Notes under the pieces: model-generated | What the model was told of the DNA's origin: nothing | The model's input: only the letters and a program-made list of their open reading frames with translations | Databases searched by the model: none | Program-made: the position numbers and the translations under genes | Assembly: GCF_000002075.1 (NCBI RefSeq) | Contig: NW_004797598.1 | Coordinates: 601,677-632,062 of the forward strand | DNA: 30,386 bases | Direction: 5' to 3' | From: Aplysia californica | Lineage: Eukaryota > Mollusca > Gastropoda > Aplysiida > Aplysiidae | Shown here: positions 1 to 11,200 of the stretch, piece after piece | How the letters are laid out: each line of letters opens with the position of its first letter | Numbering within the stretch: the first letter of the stretch is position 1

Positions 1-349
1 TGGGATTCACACCTTCATTCAGATGATTGTCAGAATCATTTTCTATATCCCACTCAGAGTAGTCCTCGTCATTACCAGGTTAGTGGCGTCAGTAGCCTAG
101 AGGTTAGGCAACCGGACTTGTAATTGTGAGATTGCAGATTTGGGGGTTCGAGCCTCAGTTCGGTCTGACGTTGTGTCCTTGGGAAAGGCACTTTACAAGA
201 ATGTCCCATTTGGCTCGGTCTTTTTGGAGACGGACGTTAAACAAGGATGCTCCGCCTCTAAAATAACCTATTAGTGTTGATAAGGGCGATAAACCCATAC
301 CATTACCAGCTTCTGATTCAGAAAGATCTTCAAAATAATCAATTACGTC
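1..349 (-). other. Possible acidic exon fragment split by a SINE (weak)
   Basis: On the minus strand, CAACATAG|GAC looks like an acceptor at 347-350. Removing the SINE at 79-300 with one target duplication gives 39 open codons to the window edge. These include YFEDLSESEAGNDEDYSEWD, rich in acid and serine like the N-terminal arm of piggyBac-type transposases or many nuclear proteins. The length is too short to exclude chance, and I do not recognise it. Confidence 0.15.
79..300 (+). mobile_element. tRNA-derived SINE with target duplications
   Basis: The head has tRNA-like promoter boxes (GCCTAGAGGTTAGGC as A-box region, GGGGTTCGAGCC as B box). The body TTGTGTCCTTGGGAAAGGCAC and the end GTGTTGATAAGGGCGATAAACC follow. 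CATTACCAG flanks it at 70-78 and 301-309, a clean 9-bp duplication showing LINE-driven insertion. Confidence 0.85.
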
Positions 350-1164
350 CTATGTTGTAAACACTGTTTTCTGTGCGTGTTTTGTCCCAGATGGACTGGG
401 TGGGGTATAGGGTCTCGCTCACCATTGTTTTGGCGGCTAGGCATACAGGCAATTTTACCCACCTCCGGTGTACTGGTGTGTGGGGCTCAAAGGGTTTATG
501 CTGGCAAAAGTGGGTGTGCTTGTACGACAAGCACTGGTCCGCATCATTACACGCGCCATATTTTTAGACTGAGTCATTGTATAATGATAATAACTATAGT
601 TTGTCCATCAATGTCTGACAATGGCCAATGCATCTGCAGGGAAAATATTTCTCAAGTGAAATGGAATAATTCAAGGTTAAGATGACTATAACTTCTGCTT
701 TGGCTGATGAGACCATTTCTTGTAGAGAAAAGTTTGCCACATTTCGAGCATTCAAAAAAATCTATGAAAAAACCCCCCCATATGAACATCAGTATTGGTT
801 TGGAAGTATGTGGCTCTAACAAATCCACACTTCTACTGAGCAGGATGTTTTTTTAGCTATGGCTTAAAATGAAAAAAAGGTACAGAGTTTGAGATTTGAA
901 TTCGACATCATGAAAAATAATGTGAACTCAAAGATTGACATTTGAAATTAGGAACAAAATTTATCAATAGTTTTTGACAAAGACAAAGATAAAAATGGCA
1001 TATTAGTACTCGGCCCAGAACCATTTATTTATATATAAATTAAGACAAATTGATACAAGATTACTGGTAAAAGTTTATAATAAAAATCGGTGAAGGCAGC
1101 CAAAAGTTATCTGCAAAAAACCATGATGTTTCTGGGGTTGTAGAGCTATTGTTAGAGTTGTCAA
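310..1164. other. No recognised feature
   Basis: AT-rich sequence with short open frames on both strands near 340-690 that resemble no family I know. It should be intron of the polycystin gene if that gene continues upstream. Confidence 0.5.
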
Positions 1165-1353
1165 AGTGGGTGGTTGACGGGTGCTCTGGTGTGGTTTGCT
1201 TTTTCTTTCCTATCAAATATCTATCGTCCTTATCTCCCCTTCTTCTTTTTTATGTTTGCTACTCTCTTGTAACACTTCTAATCTCCTGGCCCTCATATGA
1301 CCTTATGCAGTTGCGAGCGCCATAAAACCTCTACTAAAACTAAAACTAAAGAT
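1165..1353 (+). mobile_element. Short SINE-like repeat, GCGCCATAAAAC-tail family
   Basis: Starts near TGGGTGGTTGACGGGTGCTC and ends CTCATATGACCTTATGCAG, TTGCGAGCGCCATAAAAC and an A-rich CTAAAACTAAAA tail. TTGTCAA at 1158-1164 and 1354-1360 looks like a target duplication. Sister copies are at 3060, 4145, 10700, 11300 and 26338. Confidence 0.7.
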
Positions 1354-1450
1354 TTGTCAAGAGTTCTTGATATTATTAAGTTTATATTTTCACCATTTCT
1401 TTTACATGTGTGTACATGTGCAATAAACCTTCTGAAGATACTACTCACAG

Positions 1451-1580
1451 AATTTCCACCTTCCAGCTCTTCGTGAACTTTTATGCCCTTGCTATATACG
1501 ACGACATTTTCGGCTGGATCCTAGCATTTGTTGTGTTCTTGAGTACAGTGAGGATCCTGAGAATTCTTGGTTACAATCAG
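1451..1580 (+). CDS. Polycystin exon A (S3/S4 region)
   Basis: The acceptor is ACTCACAG|A and the donor CAG|GTAAGA. One leading base completes a codon from an upstream exon outside the window, then 43 codons run to GYNQ. The peptide has FQLFVNFYALAIYDDIFGW, then a hydrophobic stretch, then STVRILRIL, where spaced arginines resemble the polycystin S4. An alternative acceptor 15 bases later (TTCCAG|CTC) would keep the frame and drop five residues. I prefer the first because it leaves the conserved FxxFVNF block intact. Confidence 0.85.
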
Positions 1581-1807
1581 GTAAGATAAACTGACTAGTG
1601 CATTTTGCCTACGTAGCAGTATGCTCTATATAAATTCAGTTTATTATCCTTTTTATTGTAAGTATTATGTCAAAGATTAACAGTGAGTTTTTCACATATA
1701 AGGATTCACCGTAGTAGGAACCGTTTGATGGTTAAATGAATAGATTGATAGATGGATAGGTTGTTTAAGTTACAAAATTTTTACCATGGATTTAAAATGG
1801 ATGGATG

Positions 1808-1862
<55 letters not shown>

Positions 1863-2597
1863 ATGAATCGGTGGGTGAATTAACAGAAAAATAAAGACAT
1901 ACATGTTATGCATGGTCGTACTGTGTGTAAGTGCAATACTTTACCAGCAGTACGGATTGTGTTGTTGACTGATAAGTACTTGGGCATTTACAGTCAGTTG
2001 CTTTTAAGGACAAGTGGGCTAACCCAGATTTTCGAGAGTTTTCAGAAATCTTGACCTACACAAAAAGTGGACATTGCCCTACCTTTCGGAGAAGTTTGGT
2101 TTCATTGGTGTGTATATTTGTTTGGTTATAGAAAAAACTCTCCTTGTCTTTTAAAGAAACTGAACAAGAGGCAAAAGCATTACCTTTGATTTTCTCAAAA
2201 CAGCTTTTTTCGGGATAGCCCCCTTGTGCTTAAAAGCGACCAGTTGTGTGGTGGAGAGCCTACTAGTTAGAATGTTAAGGAAAGACACATCGTACAAAAC
2301 AAAATATTGTATATGTTGTTCACCTCACCTTGGAAGTAATATTGTTATCATAATTATTATTATTATTATTATTGATATTATTATCATTTATTATTATCCT
2401 AATCATCATCATCATTATTATAATACAAGTATTACGAGTATTATTGTAATTGTGATTTTATTTTTATAATTATTGTCGATTATAGTATAATGATTCTTAA
2501 ATGAATATGAATTTTATTCCCTTTGATTATCCTTATTTTCTTTTCTTATTATGATTATGATGACGATTATTATTATTAAGGTTATTAGCCTATTATT

Positions 2598-2640
<43 letters not shown>

Positions 2641-3646
2641 AATGATGATGATGATGATGAGGATGATGATGATGAGGAGGAGGAGGATGATGATGATGAT
2701 GTTGATGATGATGAAGATGATGATGATGATGAGGAGGAGGAGGAGGAGGAGGAGGAGGAGGAAGATGATGATGATGAAGATTTTAATTTTTGTCAAATGA
2801 ATGGCCTAGATTCAGTTCATCCTTTTGACCGCAGCTCTTATTGTTGTCTTGACCTTGACCTTTTCTTTCAGCGTGTCACAACAATCGCTGCCGTGCTGCA
2901 GCGGGCGGGGAAGGACCTCTTCTCTTTCTCCTTCCTCTACCTCTTGATGATTGGTGTCTTCGTTATGTTAGGTACGGCTCAGGAATCAGGTTGTGTTTTA
3001 GTTGGAGTAGTTTTAGTTAGAGTTTCTTGGCACTTGCTTTTAATACAATTACGTTATACAAGTGGGTTGTTGGCGGGTGCTCTGGTGTGGTTGGCTTCTT
3101 CTTTCCTATCAAACATCTATCGTCCTTATCTCCCCTCCTTCTTTTTTATGTTTGTAACTCTCTTGTAACACCTCTGATCTTCTGGTGCTCACATGGCCTA
3201 ATGCTGTTGCGAGCACTGTAAAACCTCTACTGATATAAACAAAACGGGGCCAAATTGAGCTGAGAGAGATACAACATCCCAGCAGAAGGACCGAGATTCT
3301 TGATAAAAAAGTTCTCACCACTCAGGAATTGAACTTGGTTCTCCTGTAGACAACTGTGAAGCACCTAACTACTACACTACAGAGGCTATATAATGTGGCT
3401 AATGAGAGATATCAATTTTTCAAATGGCAGGGGTTCAAAAATGCATCCTGGAGCATCCTTTTCTCACTTCTTTGTAGTTTTTACTTGAAAAAAATAAAAC
3501 TACCAGTGCATGTATCAACTCAGTCTTTTTACTCCTTTGTCTATCCGTCTGTCTGTCTCTCCAAATTACATTTTTCTGTCGGTCTGTCTGTCTGTCTGTC
3601 TGTCTGTCTATGTATGAGTGTGTGTATGAGTGCTTGTGTGTGTGTT

Positions 3647-3677
<31 letters not shown>

Positions 3678-6600
3678 CTGGTGCATGTGTTTGTGTGTGT
3701 GTGCGTGTGTGTGTGTGTGTGCGTGGTGTGCGTGGTGTGTGTGTGTATATGTATGTGGTCTGTGTGTGTTTTAAATCAACGTTTTTTAGTAAATTATCTA
3801 CCTATCTGTTTGTTGGTTTGTCTGTCATTCTATCTATCTGTCTATCCATCTATCTATCTTCCTAACATACTCATCTTCTATTGATTTACCATTAAAACGT
3901 CAACATGCTTCTATTTTTATTCACACGGAAACTTCGAAACAGGCTACGTGTTGTTCCACTCAACTGAAGACGATTTCATGTCGATGTGGAACACCTTTGT
4001 GACTATTGTGTATCTGCTGCTGGGAAAAAACGTCATCAAAAATCTAGAACAAGCTCCACCGGTTGTTGTACGGATATACTTCATACTACTATCGTTCACA
4101 CTTGTCTTTGTTTTGTTGACCATGTTTCAGGTAAGAGTTCATTTGTAGGTGGTTGGCGGGTGCTCTTGTGTGGTTTGCTTCTTCTTTCCTATTGAACATG
4201 TAGCTATCGTCCTGATCTCTCCTCCTTCTTTTTTGATGTTTGTTACTCTCTTGTAACACCTCTAATCTTCTGGCACTCATTTGACCTTATGCAGTTGCGA
4301 GTGCCGTAAAACTCTTACTTAAACTAAACTTAAAGATTTCATTTACAGTGAAGTGCGCTAAAATTGAAATTTTGGGGACCAGTGGTTTTTCTTTGGTTTA
4401 GCCAAATTTTCAGTCAGTTTAGAGTCGTTGCCTTGATAGAAGAACAAAGTTTGGAGCTCTGCCTTTTCTTAAAAATATAGGGGCTTTAATTTTCTTTTGG
4501 TTCACCACTGTTTTCAAAATGCTATATGTTTAACGCCCCTATCAACACTATTAGATTATTTAAGGGGCGGGACCTCCTAGTTTAACGTCCGTCTCCGATA
4601 GGACCGAGCCAAGTGGGAAGTTCGTGTAAAGTGCCTTTCCCAAGGACACAACATTGGACCAAGCTGAGGCTCGAACCCCCGAACTCACGATTACGAGTCC
4701 GGTAGCTTAACCACTAGGCTACTGATGCCACTACTGTTTTCAAGAAGAGGAAAATTGGAATTCTGTCCCTCAGTGCCATTCTGTCCCTGCTGTGCTATTA
4801 CACTGAGGAAAGCCATAAAAATCACTTTTCAGCTTTCAATACTTCTTATGTGTATGGTGCCTTGTTTCTTAATGAATGGAAGCTATTGTCTTAACCCTTC
4901 CAACCCCATGCATCTATATTTGTGAGGCAGCGTGGTGGAATCAGGCTCCCGTCAAAATAATGAAATCGAAGAAAACAGCAGTTTTCTCCATGCTTTACAA
5001 TTTTTATCAAATTTTTTTTTCCTCAACACCTTTTCTGTCCGTTTACAAACACATTCCTTTTGAGGATTTCACCGAAAACGTTGATTAAAGGCACAAAAAT
5101 ATAAATTTACAGTTTCCATGGACTCTTCAGCTTTGAAATTTACCTAGTTTTGGTGGCCATTTTCTCACTAATTTTATCTCTTAAATGAGTTGACCCCCAC
5201 CTCCTTCAATCTAAAATATCTCCACTTCTATTGAAGATGGATGGGTAGTTTTTTTCATTGAAATCAAGACAAATGAACAAGCTTAAAGATGATACCAATT
5301 ACTCAATATGCCCAAAAATTGACGAGAGCCTGATTCCACCACGCTGCCTCACATTTTCAGCAGTGCTTTTATCTCCCACCATCCCAAGAGCGTATATTCT
5401 CAGGCTCGGGGTGTACCGGATTTGCACTTTTTTCGAAATTAGTGAACCTAATTAAACTTTGATTTTCATAATATTTGTTCATTTTCCTTTAAACATTGTT
5501 ATATGTTATTATCTAAACCTCATTACAAAGATACTACATCACTTTTTAGAATGCATGCCTCTTTTTCAAAAATACTTCTGTATTGGCTGGGACTGGGGTT
5601 AGGGAGTGCACAAAAATGGCTGGGGCTCGAAGGGTTAAAATAACAGTGTCTACCAATTAAGAAAGAAATTTCCAGCACTATCTGATACTTGATAAAAATT
5701 GACCCCTCATGGGAATCTGAAAAGTGAAAGAAGTAGATTTCAACATGGTGGCAAGTACAGCCAATCAGCACCCTTCGTTCTCTGCAATTTTCAAATCTGA
5801 GAGTGCTGGTTGGCTGAATTTTCAGCCAACCTTGTTGCAATTTTCTACTGTTCTTTACACGTGCTGTTCAATATAATAGAGTACTTTCTGTTCGGGAGGT
5901 CTAAAACAAACCTGTGGTCGTGTTATGCTCTCTGATCTCCTGCTCAGGATGCTCCTTCGAACACATGAGTTTCTTTCCTAGATCAAGGAAATAAGAAGAA
6001 ACCAGTTAAAGAAGAAAGAGTTAAAAAATGTTCTTTTCAAATGGCAATAAAATAAAAGACAACTTTGATAGCTGAAGAAATAAGTAGATGGTGTTATTGA
6101 AGTATCAGCAGTACACTCATTAGAGAGTGACAACATGGGCTTAAGCCTAAACATCCAGAAAACCGAAACAATGGTGATAAGCAAAAAAAACTCCAACCCC
6201 AACATGCAATATCAAAATCAATGATACCTCCCTCGGGCAAATACAACATTTTAAATATTTGGGGACCATTATATCATCAGATGGGAGATGTCACACCGAA
6301 ATTAAAAGCCGCATTTGCCAAGCAAAAGCAACCTTCCACAAAATGAAACAGGTACATACTAACAAACATCAATCTGTTACTGGAAACGAGAAAAAGAGTA
6401 CTGAAAAGTTACATTGAGCCAATCCTATTATACGGGTGCGAAGCGTGGACAATCAATAAACAGCTGGAAAGAACAATTGTGGCGACAGAGTTGTGGTTCA
6501 TAAGACGCATGCTACGTATCTCATGGACAGCTAGAAAAACAAATGAAGAAGTCTTGGTTGAAGCAAATTGTAGAAGACAGCTTATGACGAATATAAGAAA

Positions 6601-7108
6601 GCAACAGGCAAATTTCTTCGGACACACAATGCGGAAAGAAGCATTGGAGAATATTGTCACAACAGGCAAGTTTGATGGAAAGAGAGGCAGAGGCAGACAG
6701 AGGGAAAAGATACTAGAAAAGATGACAACATGGCTAGGAGCAGCAAGAACAACAGACACCATTGCTACAATGCAAGACAGTGAAGTGGAGGTCCATGATC
6801 GGCCACGCCAGTCGGCAAGGCTCCGGATGATGACGAGTCCACTCAGTAAAACATTTTTTTCATTGTAGCTTGACAGCTGTTCTCAATAGGAAATTAATTC
6901 CCACTTAAAATCCGCTGTGGTGGAAATACATGGGGGGAAGTTTAAATACTCATGTTTCTTGAAGATTTTTTTCATTCAGAAATGAAAATGAATAAAGCAC
7001 AGAACGCATGTAAGCCTGAAGGTGACGTAAGAAAATAATTTCATGATATTGTTCACCCACCCCACCCCGTTCCCACTCTTTATCTCTCCACACCCTCACA
7101 CACACGCA

Positions 7109-7169
<61 letters not shown>

Positions 7170-8177
7170 ACATACACACATGCACACACTCAATATATAT
7201 ATATTATACAAAACAACATGCTGAAAATATCCCCAAACCCCTGCAAAACAAAAACACAATTACACCAAAATCAAATAAAAAACGATGAACAACAACAACC
7301 CCCCCACCCCGCCCCAAACAACCAGGCCATTTTGAACGCCAGCGCCACGCAGATCCGTGTAGATGTGCAGAATGCCCCGGTGCCGTACGGGATCATCAAT
7401 GTCCTGAAAAAAATGTACGATGCACTAGTGGTCAACAACCGATTGCTAACCTTCCTGAGATGTCCAGTGGGTAAGCTCTCTCCCCCCCCCCCCCCCCCCC
7501 CATTCGGCTCACTCCCTTCCCTTCTAGTCTTTTCCACTTCTTCGTTTGTTTAACCCTATCCGTACTCCCTGGGGTCATTTTGTTCTCCCAGGGTTGTATT
7601 CTTCACATTTTAGAATATTTCTAGGGGGAATATTTTTTTGAAGCTTTCAATATTTTTCCAAAAATCATTTTGACAGACTGCTATGCAAAGCATATGGATC
7701 GGATTAACAAGTAAATTTCCTCTTGAAAAAGTGGTGGCACAGAGTTCCCCACGTCGTATGGATACAATAGTACAAAACGCCGTACGGATAGGGTTAAGTG
7801 GTGGCACAGAGTTCCCCATGTCGTATGGATACGATAGTAAAATGTAAAACACACTGTACGGATAGGGTTAAACAAGTAATGCATCAGGATGTGGAAGTGA
7901 GACTACAAAAATGTGTAAAATTACCCTGCATAGGCCATACGGCAGAGCACTTTATTACGGTAGACCGTGATCAATAAGGCGGGACGTTTGGCAGACCACA
8001 TTATCGCAGTAGATCGCCGGGTGGGTTAGCACCAAGTCATTAGGGACTGTTCAAATATAATCTTACACCTTTTTTTTTGGCTTTCTGCCCCCTCCCCCCT
8101 TTTTATACTTTTGTTACATTTGCCTCTTACCAACCCCCCCCCCCCCCTCCCCAATCCAGTAATATTGCATGTTCACT

Positions 8178-8220
<43 letters not shown>

Positions 8221-11200
8221 TGACATTTATATTGCACAAATCCATGTTACAGCCATTGTTCTATGTGCTTTACATAATATTCATGAAAAACATGCATACA
8301 CGCATACATGCACATAATTAATAATGCAGTTCTACATTCACTGAAAAATAAAGTAAATTATTCTAGCAAAACATTGTACACACTCTTTCTTACTAATAAG
8401 AAAAAAATTGGGACTCATGTACGAAAAAAAGTGTAATATTACATTGGTTCAAGCCCCCCCCCCCCCCCCCTTTCTTACAGTTTTCTTACAGGAGCCAAAG
8501 ACACCCCCCCCCCTCCCCTTCATTCTAGCCTAGACGTTAAAATTATATTTGAAAGCCCCCTTATTATTCTACACCCCCTCTCTCTCTCATCCTTCCCTTG
8601 CCAAGATTTGACCCTTGAATTTCTGCATTATTGCTTGGTTCCCAAAGTATTCTCAGTTTTGCCCCAGTACTTTGTTATGGTGTTGCCTCCACTCTTTCTA
8701 GCGCCTTTTTCCTATAATGAATCTTAATTTAGGGGTTGGTTTGATGAATTTGTGTTTGTTTAGGCCTATGTGCTTTGTTAATGAACCAACTCGTATACAT
8801 TTTTACCTTGATATTTGCTTTAAAGTTGCAAACTTTACCTCCTGAAAAATTTGAATGAGTTACTTATGATTTGGACTGAGTCTTCGAAAAAGGAAATAAG
8901 ATACAAAGTATTTATTTAGAAAAAAAAAAATGGTAAGGTCTTTAGACTATTGCGCAGATTTACCCAAAAAGCTTGGTTATTAACTGAGTTAATGAATATT
9001 TTTTTGGTTCTTTTCCACACAGGCAAAAGGCAAAATCAAAGGGCAGCTCCAGAAAAAAACCATTGGAGGCTTGGAGAATCAGAGGCGTCAGATGATCGCG
9101 TTGTCCTCACTATGATGCGAGAATATCTGCGCAGGCTTAATGGAGTGAGTAAACAGGATGATATTAGATTAAATTGAAATATGTAGCTGAAATAAGGGAT
9201 GGTTTTAGATTAAATTGAAATATGTAGCTGAAATACTGAGGATCAGATGGACAGACAGGGTCACCAGTGTGGAAGTGTTAAGGAAAACAAGACAGATCCT
9301 AGTCAGAGATGAGGTAGGAAGAAGGCGGTGGCGATGGATTGGACATACTCTCAGGAAGTCAGGCAGCTGCATAACAAAGAAAGACTTGGATTGGAACCCA
9401 CAGGGCAAGAGGTCAAGGTGAAGACCTCGTGGAACCTGGAGAAAAATCACAGAAATCGATGTACAGAAAAGTACTAGAATTATGCAGGCGGCACATGTCC
9501 ATAGCTGCGCATCTTTCCTTTCCAGCGTCCACCTCAGGGTCTAATTCCTGCTAATTGTCTCCATGAGGAGCTGGTTTGATTCATGCCTGACCACTCCTGG
9601 GAGTTTACTTTTTTTCCTTATGCCCCACTCACACTTTTCTCTTATTGTGCTGAGTGTGTGGGAGTCTGTTTCCTCTTGGTCATGAATGCTCTCCTTGCAT
9701 CTGGCGATCACCATTGGTGGGTCGAGCATGATTCGGCCATTGGGTGCTGCTTTGCCGGCAAGTTTATCAGCATGTTCATTTCCGTGCACCCCGACGTGAC
9801 CAGGGCAGAACACCCATGTAATCCTTAGGAGGTGTCTATTTGCAATGGAAGCTCTCCAGTCACTGTAGTGCTTATTTGGGCTGCATATGGCGTAAAAATA
9901 AGGTCACCCTTAAATTAATTATATCTTTTCGATAAAAGTTATTGACACAATGCTGAACGAAATTTGTTGTGAAAGAATGATGTAAATTGGACAATTTTTT
10001 TTATCTGTACATCTGTGTGTGTAACTAAGTTTGTGATCCATCGTGCCACAAGGGGTGGATTAACTCACTGAAGATGTTTCCCGTTAAAAACACTGGATGT
10101 TCTGTCTGTTCTGTGAGAGGATTCCTGTGGAAAATGTGGGATGGTCATTATTGCCGACAGTGTCCATATATAAATGCTGCTAAAAGCATGGAATCCGGCT
10201 TAGACGTATGTGTAACCATTTGCTTCATTCCACTAAATTTTTGGGGGAAATTGGTTGATAACCTTTTGATTCAGAGCATTTTTAGATAGGTGACTACTAA
10301 GACTGCTTGTGATGTAAATGCAGTGGTTGTCTATATTCCTATTTTCTTATTCGTAAATTTGTGGAACATTGAATTTTATACATTTTTTCCGAAAATCGTA
10401 ACAAATAATGTGGCAGAGATAAACACTTGTGCTTTGACACGTTTATTGTTCTTGATTGTGCCAAAAAGGCATTGCATTTGGCTAAATGGTCCAGATTTTA
10501 TACAGTTTTGAACCCCCCCCCCCCCAAACCTTCAGTCTTCGGTGCTTGTTTATAGTATAGTAAATCCTTCTGTCTTCAGTGAGTTAATGAGTAAAATTGA
10601 AAAACAGATCACAGACCAACTGTTCAGACGCATTAAGCCCAAAATTTTGAAATCTTTTATTGCAGGTTCTTAAGCTTTGGCATTTGTTACTTGTGCTTAA
10701 GAAATATCTGTGGGTGCTCTGGTGTGGTTTGCTCCTTCTTTCCTATCAAACATCTATCATCTTTATCTCCCCTCCTTCTTTTTTTGTGTTTGTTACTCCC
10801 TTGTAACACCTCTAATCTTCGACATTTATATGACCTTATTGTGTTGCAAGTGCCATAAAACTATTATGAAAAAAAAGAGCAGAAATATCTTGTCAAAATT
10901 TGAATTGTAAATACTGAAAAAAAGCATTAAAAAAAAAGATCTATAGCAATGTAGGCACAAATCTTCAAAAAATGAAAAGGCTATTTCTCTCTCCTGAAAA
11001 TGTTTGTTTTGTGGGCTTAGAACAGTTGAACTTTCTTCCCCCACCCCCTCACCCTGATTTGAATCCCAGCCTCAGTGTTCTTGAACTCAGGTCATTTTGG
11101 GGAGTTTTCAAGGCTCTCAACCCATTTGACTTGATCTTGTTGGAGACAGATGTTAAATTCGGAGCCCCCCCCCCCCCTCCTCTGGGCAGTGCTAATGACT

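Noticed and set aside
79-150. Genuine tRNA gene
   Set aside because: A and B boxes are present but the cloverleaf is not, and the sequence continues as a SINE with target duplications. The same holds for 17273, 19057, 19633, 21158, 22318 and 29283.
2551-3168. A 205-codon open frame with a long Asp/Glu run that reads in frame into polycystin exon B
   Set aside because: The acidic run is a (GAT)n/(GAG)n microsatellite in the intron. Exon B has a good acceptor, and exon A joins it in phase without this sequence.
6409-6762. Minus-strand 117-codon frame
   Set aside because: It is antisense to the LINE fragment, whose sense frames match a known protein pattern.
10074-10289. A 71-codon frame with several cysteines (CSVCSVRGF, CRQCP), reminiscent of a zinc-binding end of a TTAA transposase
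   Set aside because: The cysteine spacing does not match a known finger, the frame is short and it lies in a MITE-sized element. Chance is the simpler reading.
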